DNA of 46,981 nt from Chromatiaceae bacterium (GCA_025458165.1 JALOTB010000028.1:1-46981); one strand, 5' to 3'. Shown: positions 9,055 to 19,226, counted from the stretch's first letter. Numbers and translations: made by a program. The notes: generated from the letters alone by a model not told the origin.

Positions 9055-10127
9055 GCATGTCGTCGATCCGTCGGCAGTCTGGGCTCACGATGGTCGAGCT
9101 GCTGGTCGCGCTCGCGGTGGGGCTGTTCCTCACGGCCGGGATCATCCAGCTCATGGCCAATTCCAACCAGGCCTCGCGCTCGGTCAACGCCAGCTCGTTC
9201 GTCCAGGAGAACGCCCGGTTCGCGCTGGCGACCCTGGCACACGACATCCGCATGGCGGGGTTCCTCGGCTGTCGGAGCCTGAGCGATGAAGGACTCATTG
9301 TCCACAGCTCGCCCGAGGCGGTCTCGGATTTCCGCGTCGACGTTCCCACCGACGGAACAGGACGGCCGCTTGCCGCGCTCGTCGGCTACGACACGGAGGA
9401 TGCCCCAGCCTGGGTGCCGTCTTCGATTGTTCCGGTCCCGGACTCGGGTCTCATCCAGACCCTGTCCGCCCAGGGTAGCGGAGCCGTGCTCGCTGCCGGT
9501 CAGGCTTCGGCCGATGGTGAATTGGTGCTCGCCAGTAACACCGATGGCCTCAAGGCGCGTGACGTGGCGGTGATCACCGACTGCGAGTCCGCGGACATCT
9601 TCACCGTGACGGGTGTGGCCGGTAATGCCGTTCAGCCTACCGGGCTCGGGAGAAGCTATGCGGCGGGGGCGCGGGTCTTTCCGCTGATCGTCAACGGATA
9701 TGTCATCGGCACGCGCGCCAACAGCCCGTGCGCGCTTCAGAGCTGCTTGTACAAGGTCCCCCTCGCGCGTCGAAGCGCCAGCGGAGACCGTATCCCGGCG
9801 CAAGATCTCGTTGCCGCTGAGGAGCTGAAGCTGCACTTCGGCGTGGTCGCAGGCGGTGCTGTGTCGTATGAGGACGCGGACGGGGTGTGGGCAGGTGGGA
9901 TCTCAGATTGGGGCCGGGTGCAGACCGTCCGCATCGGTCTCTTGGTGGGGTCGGATGCCTCGGACCCTGATCGCCAGAACGTGACCTCGGCGCCTCAGAA
10001 GTACGTGTTCCTAGACCCTGCGGATCAAGAAGACCTCAGCGTGGAGCCGGACCCCATCACGGCCACGGATCGGCGGCTTCGGATCCCCTATTGGGCAACC
10101 GTCGCCCTGCGCAATAGCCTGCCATGA
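9051..10127 (+). CDS. pilW: Type IV pilus minor pilin PilW
   Basis: 358 residues. Prepilin site SG^LTMVELLVALAVGLFLTAG with Glu5, after an 11-residue leader. The next segment, ASRSVNASSFVQENARFALA then L-A-H-D-I-R-M-A-G-F-L-G-C, is the diagnostic PilW region. The long C-terminal beta-rich domain carries scattered cysteines (for example SPCALQSC near residue 225). PilW is a tip minor pilin needed with PilV, PilX and PilY1 for pilus priming and, in some species, adhesion. It overlaps pilV upstream and pilX downstream by 4 bp each, which points to translational coupling. Confidence 0.9.
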   Translation: MSMSSIRRQSGLTMVELLVALAVGLFLTAGIIQLMANSNQASRSVNASSFVQENARFALATLAHDIRMAGFLGCRSLSDEGLIVHSSPEAVSDFRVDVPTDGTGRPLAALVGYDTEDAPAWVPSSIVPVPDSGLIQTLSAQGSGAVLAAGQASADGELVLASNTDGLKARDVAVITDCESADIFTVTGVAGNAVQPTGLGRSYAAGARVFPLIVNGYVIGTRANSPCALQSCLYKVPLARRSASGDRIPAQDLVAAEELKLHFGVVAGGAVSYEDADGVWAGGISDWGRVQTVRIGLLVGSDASDPDRQNVTSAPQKYVFLDPADQEDLSVEPDPITATDRRLRIPYWATVALRNSLP

Positions 10128-10657
10128 GCCCATCGACTCGAGAAACGGCTGGCTTGCGTATCCGCGAGCGCCAAGGCGGCGCGGTGCTGTTCATCAGCCT
10201 AATCATCCTGATCGTCATGACCATCGCCGGCCTCGCGGCCATGCAGGGCGTGGGGCTCGATGAGCGGATGGCGGGCAACCTGCGTGACCGCACCCTGGCC
10301 TTCGAGGCCGCCGAGGCCGCGCTGCGGGAGGCGGAGGATGTGCTCGACGGTGCCGGCCTTGGGGCTTTGCCTGAGGCGTCTGCCCCTACCCCGGGCATGG
10401 CCGACATGCTGGCCAGAGGCGAGGAGATCGAAGCAGCGGCTCCGACGGCGGCGGAGCTTCTGCGCGTAGGCGTCGCCCAGTTGCCGCTCTACCTTATCGA
10501 AGAGACAGCCGTCGTCCTCCCCGGTGGCGGTGTGGAATCCGACCTGCTCGCAACCCGCGCGGGTGCTGAGTACTACTACGCCATCACCGCACTCGGTTAC
10601 GGCAGCGCACCCCAAGCGCGGGTGATGCTGCAATCCGTCGTAGCACGACGCTTCTGA
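10124..10657 (+). CDS. pilX: Type IV pilus minor pilin PilX
   Basis: 177 residues. N-terminal ...RQGG followed by AVLFISLIILIVMTIAGLAA, then GVGLDERMAGNLRDRTLAFE and A-A-E-A-A-L-R-E-A-E, the typical PilX pattern. The processed helix lacks Glu5, as is usual for PilX proteins; this is expected for a minor pilin that initiates assembly. It begins inside the last codons of pilW (ATGA overlap) and is followed after 31 bp by pilY1. Confidence 0.88.
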   Translation: MSPSTRETAGLRIRERQGGAVLFISLIILIVMTIAGLAAMQGVGLDERMAGNLRDRTLAFEAAEAALREAEDVLDGAGLGALPEASAPTPGMADMLARGEEIEAAAPTAAELLRVGVAQLPLYLIEETAVVLPGGGVESDLLATRAGAEYYYAITALGYGSAPQARVMLQSVVARRF

Positions 10658-10688
10658 CGAGCGGATCAGCTCCGCGGGACTCGCAGCC

Positions 10689-13600
10689 GTGAACATGACA
10701 CTAAAGGAGCTCCTCTCGGCCGCCGCTGCGGCGCTCCTGGCGATCGCGCCGTCTATTTCCCGTACCGCAGAGCTCAACCTGAGCGACCGGCCGCTGTCTC
10801 TCACCGAGGGCGTGGACTCCAACTTTTTCATCACGCTGGACAACTCGGACAGCATGCTGAATGCGTACCTCCCGGACGAGATTCCGGAGGTGGCTTATCA
10901 GCCCCCCCTTAAGCCTGACGGCACCAGCTTCGGTCAAGTACCCTTCCGCAGCGCTCCCAATAGCCCATTCGGTGATGCTTGTGTGCCGAGCGCGCCCGGA
11001 AGTTTTCCCGCTGGCTGTCAGACCGTCGACCTGGCGACTGAGTATGCGGCGCAGTGGACCAATCTCCAGACAGGAAACGACCCTGACCCGGTTCAAGGCG
11101 GACTGCGACCGGCGTACTATTACATCTTCGATGTCACTCTTGTGGACTGTGACGGATCGTCAGGTGACGACGAATGCTACCGGAGAGTGGATACCTCGCA
11201 GCCGGCCTTTGACCAGGATAACTTTGCCAACTGGTTTTCCTACTACCGGACACGCCTGCTGTTGACCAAGACCGCGGTGAGCCGCGTCCTTGCCGGGGTG
11301 GATGAACGGGTTCGGATCGGATACCAAGGCATTAACGCCGCCGGCGATCCGGGGCAAAACCGCGACTTGATCCCTGACTATTTCAGCCCCGATCGGCGCG
11401 ACGAGTTCTACGACTGGCTGTTTCGCCTCGGTACCGCGGCTGGGACCCCGCTGATCGCTGCCACCGATCGGGTGGGTGATTTCCTAACCACAGACCCGCC
11501 CTATCTGGAAGATCCGGGTCAGGGCGAGAGCGCCGACAATGCGCTGCGCGAGTGCCGCTCCAACTTCCACCTGCTGTTCACTGACGGGGAGGGGGACGAG
11601 CCCTCACCCTACCCCTTCCAAAACATTAACGTCGACGGAACGGCCCAGTCGATTCCAAGTTCGGCCGATGCCTTGGCGCTTCGCCCTTCACCGAACGCCT
11701 ATGATCCCCGCCCACCCTATTCCGATAACACCGCTGGCCGGCTCGCGGATGTGGCCTTCCATTACTGGATCACCGATCTTCGGTCAGGCGGTGACAACCA
11801 GGTGCCAACCTACATCCGTAAGCGCCACCTGACCGCCTCTGGGCTGCTGGATCGCAACGCCACCTTCTGGGACCCAATCAACAACCCCGCCGACTGGCAG
11901 CATCTGGTCAACTACAGCATCGGCATGGGGGTCACGGGGCTGATCGAGCCGCAGCTCCAGGGCTTCCCGTTCGACGATGTCGATACGCGAGATCGTGCCC
12001 TGGTCGAGGCCCTGATCGGCGGCTCGGTGAGCTGGGACAGCGGCAACCGGATCGATGACCTCTGGCACATGGCGATCAACAGCCGCGGGAAGTACTTCAG
12101 CGCCCAGGACCCCGCCGAGCTGGAGCGCGTCCTGTCCGCGGTCATCCCGCCGCCGCTGCCGACCAGCATCGGGGGCGGTCAGACGGTTGCCCAGAATTCG
12201 GGCAGCTTGACCACCGAAAGCGCCCTCTACCAGGCGACCTTCTCGGCGACGACCTGGGCGGGGCGCGTGCGCGCGCTGGCCATCTGCGCCGGTAGCGACC
12301 CCGATGCACCGGCCTCGCCAACCAACTGCGATCCCCGCGGGGCGCTTGCCGAGGTCCCCATCTGGGACAGCATCGACACCTTGGGCGCGACGCTGAATCC
12401 GGCGGATCGGCTGATCGTGACGGCCGATCCGATATCGGGCGATGCCGTCCGATTCCAGTCCTACGGTGACTTGAGCGAGGCCCAGCAGGACCTTCTGCGC
12501 ACGGATTTCGGGACCTTGTCGACCCGTCTTGCGTACCTGCGCGGCGACTGGACCGCGTCGGACACCGACCTCGACGCCGATCAACAGGCGCTGCTCGATG
12601 CGCGTGACACCTTGGGCGCGGACCGCTTCGAGTTTCTGAGCGGCAGCGCGGCCGACGAGCTGCGCAACGATGGCCCCTTCCGCGATCGCATCGAGCTGAG
12701 CACAGACGGGCGCGCCATCGACAATCGCCTGGGGGACATCCTGAGCTCCCCTCCGCTCTACGTCGGCCCGCCGCGGCGTTTCTATCCGGACGGCCTGGAG
12801 GCGGCGGCGTACTCCGCCTTCCGCGACGGGACGGCCAAGAACCGCAAGTCGGTGGTCTATGTCGGCGCGAATGACGGCATGCTTCACGCGCTCGATGCCG
12901 CGAACGGCGGCGAGCTGTTCGCCTACATCCCGTCCCCGGTATTTCCCAACCTTTACCAGCTTACTTCGCCCGCGTACTCGCACGAGAGCTATGTCGACGG
13001 CCCGCTCAATGAGGGCGATGCCTTTGTATCCGGTGCCTGGCGGACCCTCCTCGCCGGGGCGCTCGGCCGGGGCGGGCAGGGGGTGTTCCTGCTCGACATC
13101 ACCGCCCCGTCAGGCGTGTCGGCGAACAACCTGCTCCGCTGGGAGTTCACCGACGCCGATGATCCCGATCTCGGCTTCACCTACGGCCGGCCCGAGATCA
13201 TCAAACGGGCCGACAGCGGGGCCTGGGCGGTCGTCTTCGGCAACGGCTACAACAATACCCGCGCCGACGGCCACGCGAGCACCAGCGGGGCGGCGGTCCT
13301 CTACGTCGTCAACCTTGCGAACAAGTCCACCGGGCTGAAGCTCTCGACCGGCGTTGGGGCGAGTGGCGATCCAACCGGCGCTGGGCGGCCCAACGGCATC
13401 GCCTTCGTCACCCCCGTCGATGAGGATGCGGACTTCGATGCGGACTACGTCTACGCGGGCGACCTGTTCGGCAACCTCTGGCGGTTCGATCTCGCGGACC
13501 GCAGTGCGACCAAGGTCTTCACTGCCCTGGACGGCGACGGGATTGCCCAGCCCATCACCACCGCCGTGCGTGTCGTCCGTCACCCGACCGGGCGGGGTTT

Positions 13601-14312
13601 CCTGGTCCTCTTCGGCACCGGCAAGTACATCGAGAGTGGCTCGGTCGATACGGGCAACACCGACCCGCAGACCTTCTACGGGATCTGGGATGACCTCACC
13701 AACGCGGTCGAAATCACGCGCAACGCGCTGTTGGAGCAAGAGATCCTAACCGGCGAGGTCGAATCGGCGCGAAGCGGCGAGGATGCGAACCCGGCATTCG
13801 AGGTGCGCGGGGTGACCAACCGCGCAATCAACTGGGCGTTCGATCCGTCTCTATCGCCGGCCGAGGGGCAGCACCTCGGCTGGTACATCGATCTCCCGGA
13901 GCCCGGCGAGCGTGTGCACCAAGCGCCCCTGGTGCGCGGAGACCGCGTCATCTTTGTCACCGTGACCCCGGAGGACGACCCCTGCTCCGCGGGCGGCAGC
14001 AGTTGGCTCATGGAGGTCGAGTGGAAGGACGGCTCCAGCCTGGAGTCGGTCTCCCCCTTCGACTTCCTCCAGAACGGGATCTTCGAGCTGCTCGCCATAC
14101 GAGCGCCCGGGACGACCGATTCCCAGCCGAGTGAGCCCTTCTTCGGCGCCGGCCTGCGGGTGCCTGGCGCGGGTGTCTACTCCGCCCCCGCCGCGATGGT
14201 CATCTCCCTGCCGGAGGAGCGGAAGTTCATCCACACCTCGGGGGGCGAGCTCATCGGCGTGGGCGAGAGCACCGGCCTCAACCGCTTCCGGCCATGGCGG
14301 GAGATCCGTTAG
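10689..14312 (+). CDS. pilY1: PilY1-type pilus tip adhesin
   Basis: 1,207-residue secreted protein. Residues ~9-27 resemble a signal peptide. A von Willebrand A-like N-terminal region has a MIDAS-type D-x-S-x-S (D51-N-S-D-S55). The C-terminal half is the PilC/PilY1 beta-propeller: [39 protein letters not shown], and the calcium-loop region [19 protein letters not shown] followed by LWRFDL, equivalent to the Ca2+ site that controls pilus extension and retraction in Pseudomonas. The GTG at 10689 and an ATG two codons later (10695) are both possible starts. Fourth gene of the minor-pilin operon. Composition is slightly less GC-biased in the first ~1 kb than in the propeller part. Confidence 0.92.
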   Translation: MNMTLKELLSAAAAALLAIAPSISRTAELNLSDRPLSLTEGVDSNFFITLDNSDSMLNAYLPDEIPEVAYQPPLKPDGTSFGQVPFRSAPNSPFGDACVPSAPGSFPAGCQTVDLATEYAAQWTNLQTGNDPDPVQGGLRPAYYYIFDVTLVDCDGSSGDDECYRRVDTSQPAFDQDNFANWFSYYRTRLLLTKTAVSRVLAGVDERVRIGYQGINAAGDPGQNRDLIPDYFSPDRRDEFYDWLFRLGTAAGTPLIAATDRVGDFLTTDPPYLEDPGQGESADNALRECRSNFHLLFTDGEGDEPSPYPFQNINVDGTAQSIPSSADALALRPSPNAYDPRPPYSDNTAGRLADVAFHYWITDLRSGGDNQVPTYIRKRHLTASGLLDRNATFWDPINNPADWQHLVNYSIGMGVTGLIEPQLQGFPFDDVDTRDRALVEALIGGSVSWDSGNRIDDLWHMAINSRGKYFSAQDPAELERVLSAVIPPPLPTSIGGGQTVAQNSGSLTTESALYQATFSATTWAGRVRALAICAGSDPDAPASPTNCDPRGALAEVPIWDSIDTLGATLNPADRLIVTADPISGDAVRFQSYGDLSEAQQDLLRTDFGTLSTRLAYLRGDWTASDTDLDADQQALLDARDTLGADRFEFLSGSAADELRNDGPFRDRIELSTDGRAIDNRLGDILSSPPLYVGPPRRFYPDGLEAAAYSAFRDGTAKNRKSVVYVGANDGMLHALDAANGGELFAYIPSPVFPNLYQLTSPAYSHESYVDGPLNEGDAFVSGAWRTLLAGALGRGGQGVFLLDITAPSGVSANNLLRWEFTDADDPDLGFTYGRPEIIKRADSGAWAVVFGNGYNNTRADGHASTSGAAVLYVVNLANKSTGLKLSTGVGASGDPTGAGRPNGIAFVTPVDEDADFDADYVYAGDLFGNLWRFDLADRSATKVFTALDGDGIAQPITTAVRVVRHPTGRGFLVLFGTGKYIESGSVDTGNTDPQTFYGIWDDLTNAVEITRNALLEQEILTGEVESARSGEDANPAFEVRGVTNRAINWAFDPSLSPAEGQHLGWYIDLPEPGERVHQAPLVRGDRVIFVTVTPEDDPCSAGGSSWLMEVEWKDGSSLESVSPFDFLQNGIFELLAIRAPGTTDSQPSEPFFGAGLRVPGAGVYSAPAAMVISLPEERKFIHTSGGELIGVGESTGLNRFRPWREIR

Positions 14313-14322
14313 CAGGTTTAAC

Positions 14323-14844
14323 GTGGTTCCAGGCGAGACCCGAGCACGACGCCCCCGAGCGCCCCTGCGCTTTCTGGTTAGGTCGGACTTCCGTCCGACT
14401 CTTACCTCGCGGGTGCTTGCGCAGCCCCTTGTCGGGCTAAAGCCCGACCTACGCGGCTTCACGCTCATCGAGCTGATGATCGTGGTCGCGATCGTCGGCA
14501 TCCTCGCGACCATCGCCTATCCCTCCTATCAGGACCACATCCGCAAATCGCGCCGCGCGGACGCGCAGGCCGTGCTGATGCAGGGCGTCCAGTTCATGGA
14601 GCGCTTCTACACGGAGAACGGTGGGTACGATGGCGCTGCTCTGCCCCTTCAACTCCAAGCGTCCCCAATCGACGGAGCCGACCGGTACTACGACATCAGC
14701 TTCAGTGCCGGTGAGCCGACGGGAACGACCTACCGGCTCGAGGCAGTCCCCGAGGGGGTTCAGGCCGCCGATTCCTGCGGCACACTCTGGATCAACCACC
14801 TCGGCCAGCGCGGCGGCGACGGCGACCGCTGCTGGCCTAAGTAG
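14323..14844 (+). CDS. pilE: Type IV pilin, PilE/PilA-like, with unusual leader
   Basis: Pilin with a standard processing site and helix, RG^[19 protein letters not shown], then [20 protein letters not shown], and a C-terminal disulfide pair around SCGTLW and RCWPK; PilE of the minor-pilin operon is the closest match. Mature length is about 129 residues. The leader is odd: no ATG lies in frame. Candidate starts are GTG 14323 (weak AGG six bases upstream; 45-residue leader) or GTG 14413 (15-residue leader, no Shine-Dalgarno). The leader codons just before the cleavage site are supplied by a REP palindrome (14431-14453), so the native start may have been displaced. Mature part intact; start uncertain; expression doubtful until tested. 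Confidence 0.8.
   Translation: MVPGETRARRPRAPLRFLVRSDFRPTLTSRVLAQPLVGLKPDLRGFTLIELMIVVAIVGILATIAYPSYQDHIRKSRRADAQAVLMQGVQFMERFYTENGGYDGAALPLQLQASPIDGADRYYDISFSAGEPTGTTYRLEAVPEGVQAADSCGTLWINHLGQRGGDGDRCWPK
14377..14453. repeat. REPIN-like pair of inverted REP palindromes
   Basis: Two short palindromes in opposite orientation. The left one (14377-14399) is GTTAGGTCGGAC, loop TTCC, GTCCGAC; the right one (14431-14453), read on the minus strand, is GTAGGTCGGGC, loop TTTA, GCCCGAC. Both start GT(T)AG-GTCGG, the form of GTAG-type REP sequences, which are mobilised by RAYT (TnpA-REP) transposases. The 31-bp spacer separates them, as in a REPIN. The element lies between the pilY1 stop and the pilin cleavage site and is read through as pilin leader. 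No RAYT gene is in the window. Confidence 0.8.
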
Positions 14845-14886
14845 GGCGGCGTACTCGCTTGCGTCGCCCGGAATGACCGCGGCGAC

Positions 14887-14915
14887 TGGAGGTGCGCCCA
14901 GGGGGTCGCTATGAT
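14887..14915 (+). promoter_or_regulatory. Possible sigma-70 promoter of the peroxidase gene
   Basis: A good -10 box TATGAT (14910-14915) with a poor -35 TGGAGG (14887-14892) at 17 bp spacing, 75 bp before the cytochrome c peroxidase start. Weak -35 suggests an activator-dependent promoter, if real. Confidence 0.3.
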
Positions 14916-14990
14916 CTGGCGTGCCCGTCGCGAGGGGCGGCGGCATCAACGGAAGCCACACCACCACCGAAGCGTCAAAGGAGAGAAACG

Positions 14991-15989
14991 ATGATCAGTA
15001 ACAGGTACCTCGTCGCGCTGTGTCTGATCCCCTGCGTCTGGGTCGCCAACGGCCTGGCGCGCGAGGGCGCCGAGGCCGTCCGCCTTTCGGCCTTGCCCCC
15101 GATGGTCCACCCGGAAGACAACCCCGCGACCCCCGATAAGATCGCGCTCGGCGCGCAGTTGTTCGTCGATCCCCGCCTGTCCGGTACCGGACAGACGTCC
15201 TGCCAGGGCTGCCACTACCACGAGCTCGGCTGGACGGACGCCAAGGCGTTGTCCCCGAAGGACAACGGCACTTTGAACACCCGGCACACACCGTCGCTCT
15301 ACAACGTCGGCTACCAGACCATCTGGTACTGGGACGGTCGCGCGCCGACGTTGGAGGCGCAGATCCTCGCGGCCTGGAAGGCCCAGATCAACGGCGATCC
15401 CGAGGTGGCCGCGCCCAAGATCCAGGCCATCCCCGAGTATGCCGCGCAGTTCGAGCAGGTGTTCGGCGGGCCCGCGACGCCGGATACCGTGGTCAAGGCC
15501 CTGGCGGCCTATCTGCGCACCAAGGTCAGCGACAACTCCCCTTGGGACCGCTACGAGATGGGCGACGCGTCCGCGGTGAGCGCCGACGCGGTCGAAGGCT
15601 TCGAGCTCTTCACCGGCAAGGCCGGCTGCGCGGCCTGCCATTCGCCCCCGTACTATGGCAATAGCACCTTCTTCAACATCGGCCTGGAGCACGGCAAGGA
15701 GAACCCCGACCCCGGTCGCTTCAACGTCACCAAGAACGAGGCTGACCGCGGTGCCTTCAAGACGCCGAGCCTGCGGTCGGTCGCGCGCGGGGCCCCGTAT
15801 TTCCACGACGGCAGCGCCGCGACGCTGGAGGCCGCGGTCCGCTACATGGCCTCGGGCGGCGGGGCGGATCCCCAGAAGTCAGACCTCCTGGTGCACCGCG
15901 GTCTGACGGATGCGGAGATCGGCAAGATCATCGCCTTCCTGGAGTCGCTGACCAGCGAGGAGAGCTGGGAGAAGCCCAGCATTCCGTAG
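14991..15989 (+). CDS. Di-haem cytochrome c peroxidase family protein
   Basis: Periplasmic enzyme that would reduce hydrogen peroxide with electrons from cytochrome c. 332 residues; signal peptide residues 1-22. Two c-haem motifs: CQGCH (71-75) and CAACH (213-217), in the N- and C-terminal domains, as in bacterial CcpA/MauG relatives. Typical segments include ALGAQLFVDPRLSGTG, NTRHTPSLYNVGY, and FKTPSLRSVARGAPYFHDGS. Start ATG 14991 is set by a strong Shine-Dalgarno AAAGGAGAG and by the signal peptide; an upstream extension of the frame has no such features. A stem-loop terminator follows 40 bp after the stop, so the gene is monocistronic. Confidence 0.92.
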   Translation: MISNRYLVALCLIPCVWVANGLAREGAEAVRLSALPPMVHPEDNPATPDKIALGAQLFVDPRLSGTGQTSCQGCHYHELGWTDAKALSPKDNGTLNTRHTPSLYNVGYQTIWYWDGRAPTLEAQILAAWKAQINGDPEVAAPKIQAIPEYAAQFEQVFGGPATPDTVVKALAAYLRTKVSDNSPWDRYEMGDASAVSADAVEGFELFTGKAGCAACHSPPYYGNSTFFNIGLEHGKENPDPGRFNVTKNEADRGAFKTPSLRSVARGAPYFHDGSAATLEAAVRYMASGGGADPQKSDLLVHRGLTDAEIGKIIAFLESLTSEESWEKPSIP

Positions 15990-16028
15990 GTCGGTATCGC
16001 GCCCCGGTGTCGGGGCGACCCGCCTCGA

Positions 16029-16048
16029 GCCCGCGCAAGCGGGCTTTT
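16029..16048 (+). terminator. Rho-independent terminator of the peroxidase gene
   Basis: Perfect 6-bp stem GCCCGC / GCGGGC with loop GCAA, followed by TTTT. It lies 40 bp after the peroxidase stop codon. Confidence 0.8.
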
Positions 16049-16077
16049 CCTTGCGCGTCTCGAAAAGAGCGGATCAG

Positions 16078-16259
16078 GTCCCGCCGAACCGCTTGGCGAT
16101 CCGCCGCCAGGTCTTACGGTTGAGATGATTCGCGAGGGGCCAGGGCCGCATGCGCGCCAGTTTGGGCGCGATGCCTCGGTGCCAGGGCTCCCCGCGAGGT
16201 CCGATCGCGCTGGAGCGGCCCTTCTCGCCCTGCGCGGATCTGGGTATGCTCGCGGCGCA
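16078..16259 (-). pseudogene. Possible C-terminal gene remnant upstream of glnS
   Basis: On the minus strand a frame ending in TGA at 16078-16080 reads as protein-like sequence: P-R-G-E-P-W-H-R-G-I-A-P-K, then MRPWPLANHLNRKTWRRIAK, then R-F-G-G-T and stop. There is no ATG, GTG or TTG in this frame before an upstream stop near 16307, so it cannot be expressed as it stands. The Arg/Trp-rich tail looks like the end of a real protein, so a decayed gene is my reading; chance coding in GC-rich DNA is the alternative. Family not recognised. The rest of the 307-bp gap holds only the peroxidase terminator and, presumably, the glnS promoter. Confidence 0.3.
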
Positions 16260-16296
16260 GTTGCCCTTAGCCTTACCGCAGCATTAGCCCACCCAG

Positions 16297-17973
16297 ATGT
16301 CCGACAAAGAGCCCGTCGCCCGCACCAATTTCATCCGCCAGATCATCGAGGAGGACCTGGCGAGCGGTAAGCATAGCCGCATCGCCACTCGCTTCCCGCC
16401 GGAGCCGAACGGTTATCTGCACATCGGGCACGCCAAGTCGATCGTGCTCAACTTCGGGGTCGCCGAGGACTACGGCGGGACCTGCAACCTGCGCTTCGAC
16501 GACACCAACCCGCACAAGGAGAACGTGGAGTACGTCGAGGCGATCAAGGCGGACGTGCGCTGGCTGGGCTACGACTGGGACGATAGGCTCTTTTTCGCCT
16601 CGGACTATTTCGAGCAGCTCTACCAGTTCGCGCTCGAGCTGATCGACAAGGGGCTCGCCTATGTCTGCGAGCTCACGCCCGAGGAGGTCCGCGCCTACCG
16701 CGGGACACTCACCGAGCCGGGTCGGGACAGCCCCTACCGCGACCGCCCGGCGGCTGAGAACCGCGACCTCTTCCAGCGCATGCGGGCGGGGGAGTTCCCT
16801 GATGGCACGAAGACCCTGCGGGCCAAGATCGACATGGCCTCGCCCAACGTCAACCTTCGTGATCCGGTGCTCTACCGGATCCGCCACGGGGTGGTGCACC
16901 ACCAGACCGGCAGCGAGTGGTGTCTCTACCCAATGTACGACTACACCCACCCGATCTCCGACGCACTGGAGGGGATCACCCACTCGCTCTGTACCCTGGA
17001 GTTCGAGGATCACCGCCCCTTTTACGACTGGGTGGTCGACCATGTCTCTGTGCCGTGCAAGCCGCGCCAGATCGAGTTCTCCCGGCTCAACCTGGAATAC
17101 ACGGTGATGAGCAAGCGTCGGCTTACCATGCTGGTCTCCGAGGGCTATGTCGAGGGCTGGGACGACCCGCGGATGCCCACCATCGCGGGACTGCGCCGGC
17201 GTGGCTACACGCCCGCGGCGATCCGTGCCTTCTGCGATCGCGTGGGCGTCACCAAGGCCGACAACCTGGTCGAGATGGCCGCGCTGGAGAGCGCCATCCG
17301 CGAGGACCTCGACCGGAGTGCACCGCGCGCGATGGCGGTGCTTCGTCCGCTCAAGGTCGTCATCGAGGACTACCCGGACGACAAGACCGAGGGGCTGGCC
17401 GTGGCCAATCACCCGAAGGACGAGTCCCTGGGCAGTCGCAGGATACCGTTCGCCCGCGAGCTCTACATCGACGGCGAGGACTTTTCGGAGGCCCCGCCCC
17501 CCGGCTTCAAGCGCCTGGTGCCCGGCGGGGAGGTGCGCCTACGCAACGCCTACGTGATCCGCTGCGATCAGGTGATCAAGGACGAGGCGGGGGAGGTGGT
17601 GGAGCTCCGTTGCAGCCATGACGCCGATACCCTGGGCAGGAACCCGGAGGGGCGCAAGGTCAAGGGCGTGATCCACTGGGTCTCGGCGGCCCAGTCGGTG
17701 ACGGCGGAGGTGCGGCTCTACGACCGGCTCTTCTCCGTCCCCGAGCCCGGGGCCGGCAAGGACGACTTCCTCGCCGATCTCAACCCCGACTCCCTGCGTA
17801 CCCTGACCGGCTGCCGCCTGGAGCCCTCGCTCGCCGATGCGGGGCCGGGGCAGCGCTTCCAGTTCGAGCGCGAGGGCTACTTTGTCCTCGACCCCGACTC
17901 CCGCCCGGCGCGGCTGGTGTTCAACCGCACGGTCGACCTGCGCGATACCTGGGGGCGCGGCGGTAAGTCGTGA
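16297..17973 (+). CDS. glnS: Glutaminyl-tRNA synthetase
   Basis: Charges tRNA(Gln) with glutamine in the cytoplasm. 558 residues, the normal bacterial length (E. coli 554). Class I motifs: [15 protein letters not shown] with HIGH at 42-45, and VMSKRR at 271-275 for [20 protein letters not shown] and the [20 protein letters not shown] region are GlnRS-specific and separate it from GltX. The C-terminal beta-barrel anticodon domain is complete. Presence of GlnRS fits a gamma- or betaproteobacterium. Transcribed alone; the next gene begins 233 bp later. Confidence 0.97.
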   Translation: MSDKEPVARTNFIRQIIEEDLASGKHSRIATRFPPEPNGYLHIGHAKSIVLNFGVAEDYGGTCNLRFDDTNPHKENVEYVEAIKADVRWLGYDWDDRLFFASDYFEQLYQFALELIDKGLAYVCELTPEEVRAYRGTLTEPGRDSPYRDRPAAENRDLFQRMRAGEFPDGTKTLRAKIDMASPNVNLRDPVLYRIRHGVVHHQTGSEWCLYPMYDYTHPISDALEGITHSLCTLEFEDHRPFYDWVVDHVSVPCKPRQIEFSRLNLEYTVMSKRRLTMLVSEGYVEGWDDPRMPTIAGLRRRGYTPAAIRAFCDRVGVTKADNLVEMAALESAIREDLDRSAPRAMAVLRPLKVVIEDYPDDKTEGLAVANHPKDESLGSRRIPFARELYIDGEDFSEAPPPGFKRLVPGGEVRLRNAYVIRCDQVIKDEAGEVVELRCSHDADTLGRNPEGRKVKGVIHWVSAAQSVTAEVRLYDRLFSVPEPGAGKDDFLADLNPDSLRTLTGCRLEPSLADAGPGQRFQFEREGYFVLDPDSRPARLVFNRTVDLRDTWGRGGKS

Positions 17974-17986
17974 AGAAAGCTCTGCC

Positions 17987-18014
17987 GCAAATGAACCAAA
18001 ATTAACGCAAATGA
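17987..18014 (+). repeat. Direct repeat GCAAATGA downstream of glnS
   Basis: Two exact copies of GCAAATGA (17987-17994 and 18007-18014), 20 bp apart, in an AT-rich patch right after glnS. It resembles degenerate dispersed repeats of the CGCAAATGAACG kind found in proteobacterial intergenic DNA, but copy number cannot be seen from one window. Confidence 0.45.
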
Positions 18015-18206
18015 GAGAGTGAGTTGGGAGTCAAAGCTTATGCGTTCTCTCGGCAGGCGTGCAGGCTTGCGGATTTCTGTGGTCTATTCTTGGAGATCGG
18101 CGTAACCATAGGATGGGAAGCGCTTCGGCCGCGATGTCCGGGTCTGGGGCGATGACCCCGGCCCCGATCGGCTGAACCTGCCCGTCTCGCACGCGCCGCC
18201 CGTCCC

Positions 18207-19226
18207 ATGCCTGCGAACCTAAGCCCCGAGTACAAGGCCGCGGAGGCGGAGTTCCGTCGCGCGCGCCAGCCGGAGGACCGGCTGCACTGGCTGCGAGAGA
18301 TGCTGCGCACCATCCCCAAGCACAAGGGGACGGACCACCTGCAGGCGGACATCAAGACCCGTATCAAGCAGCTCACGGAGGAGCTCAGCGGGCCCAAGAA
18401 GGGCGCCGCGCACGGCGGGCCGGTGACCGCGGTACGTCCCGAGGGTGCCGCCCAGATCGCGCTCATCGGTCCGCCCAACTCCGGAAAGTCCTCCCTGCAT
18501 GCGGCGCTCACCGGCTCCCATGCCCAGGTCGGGCCCTATCCCTTTACCACCCAGTATCCGCAGCCGGGGATGCTCCACTTCGAGGACGTCCTGTTCCAGC
18601 TCCTCGATCTCCCCCCGGTGACGCCCGAGCACCCGGTGCCCTGGCTTGGCGGGGCGCTGCAGCGCGCCGATGCCTGCCTTTTGGTGATCGATCTCGCCGA
18701 TCCGCTCTGCGTCGACGAGATCAGCGCGCTGCACGCGGAGCTGGCGGAGAAGCGCGTTTACCTGACCGCCCGCTGGCCGGGCGATCCCGCGGGGGAGGGG
18801 CCAAGTGAGCTGGAGGACCCCTTCGCCGTGCTCCTGCCGACCCTGTTGATCGTCGCCAAGGCCGATACAATTCCCGCTCTGGAACAGGAGCTTGTAGTCT
18901 TCCGCGAGCTAACTGGGGTCAGCTATCCGGCCCTCGCACTGAGCGTGGTAACTGGCGCCGGGCTCGACGCGATCGGTCCCTGGCTGTTTCGTGGCCTCGA
19001 CCTGGTGCGGGCCTACACCAAGGCCCCCGGGCGGTCGGCGGACCAGGATCGCCCGTTCACCTTGCGCCGGGGCGGGACCGTTGGCGAGATCGCGGCCCTG
19101 GTGCACAAGGACTTCGTGGAGGGGTTCCGGTACGCCCGGCTCTGGGCTAGGGGCGCGGAGCATCCCGTGCAGGTTGGCCGGGATCATGCGGTGGCCGACG
19201 GCGACCTGCTGGAGCTGCATACCTGA
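18207..19226 (+). CDS. DRG/Obg-like GTPase with TGS domain
   Basis: 339 residues. A helical N-terminus (1-60, Glu/Arg/Lys-rich) precedes a GTPase domain: G1 IGPPNSGKSS (87-96), G2-like PFTT (112-115), G3 DLPP (134-137, DxxG altered to DLPP), and a G4 position reading AKAD (217-220) in place of NKxD. Residues ~283-338 form a TGS domain (FTLRRGGTVGEIAALVHKDF ... DHAVADGDLLELH). The order GTPase then TGS is that of DRG-type translation factors of archaea and eukaryotes; bacterial members are known but poorly studied. It likely acts on ribosomes. The missing Asn in G4 may loosen guanine specificity. A sigma-factor gene follows after 104 bp. Confidence 0.85.
   Translation: MPANLSPEYKAAEAEFRRARQPEDRLHWLREMLRTIPKHKGTDHLQADIKTRIKQLTEELSGPKKGAAHGGPVTAVRPEGAAQIALIGPPNSGKSSLHAALTGSHAQVGPYPFTTQYPQPGMLHFEDVLFQLLDLPPVTPEHPVPWLGGALQRADACLLVIDLADPLCVDEISALHAELAEKRVYLTARWPGDPAGEGPSELEDPFAVLLPTLLIVAKADTIPALEQELVVFRELTGVSYPALALSVVTGAGLDAIGPWLFRGLDLVRAYTKAPGRSADQDRPFTLRRGGTVGEIAALVHKDFVEGFRYARLWARGAEHPVQVGRDHAVADGDLLELHT

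Noticed and set aside
10124..10220. PilX considered broken because Glu5 is missing
   Set aside because: PilX minor pilins normally lack Glu5, so this supports the assignment.
11784..12983. Minus-strand open frame of 399 codons inside pilY1
   Set aside because: PilY1 motifs define the real frame; this one has no recognisable features.
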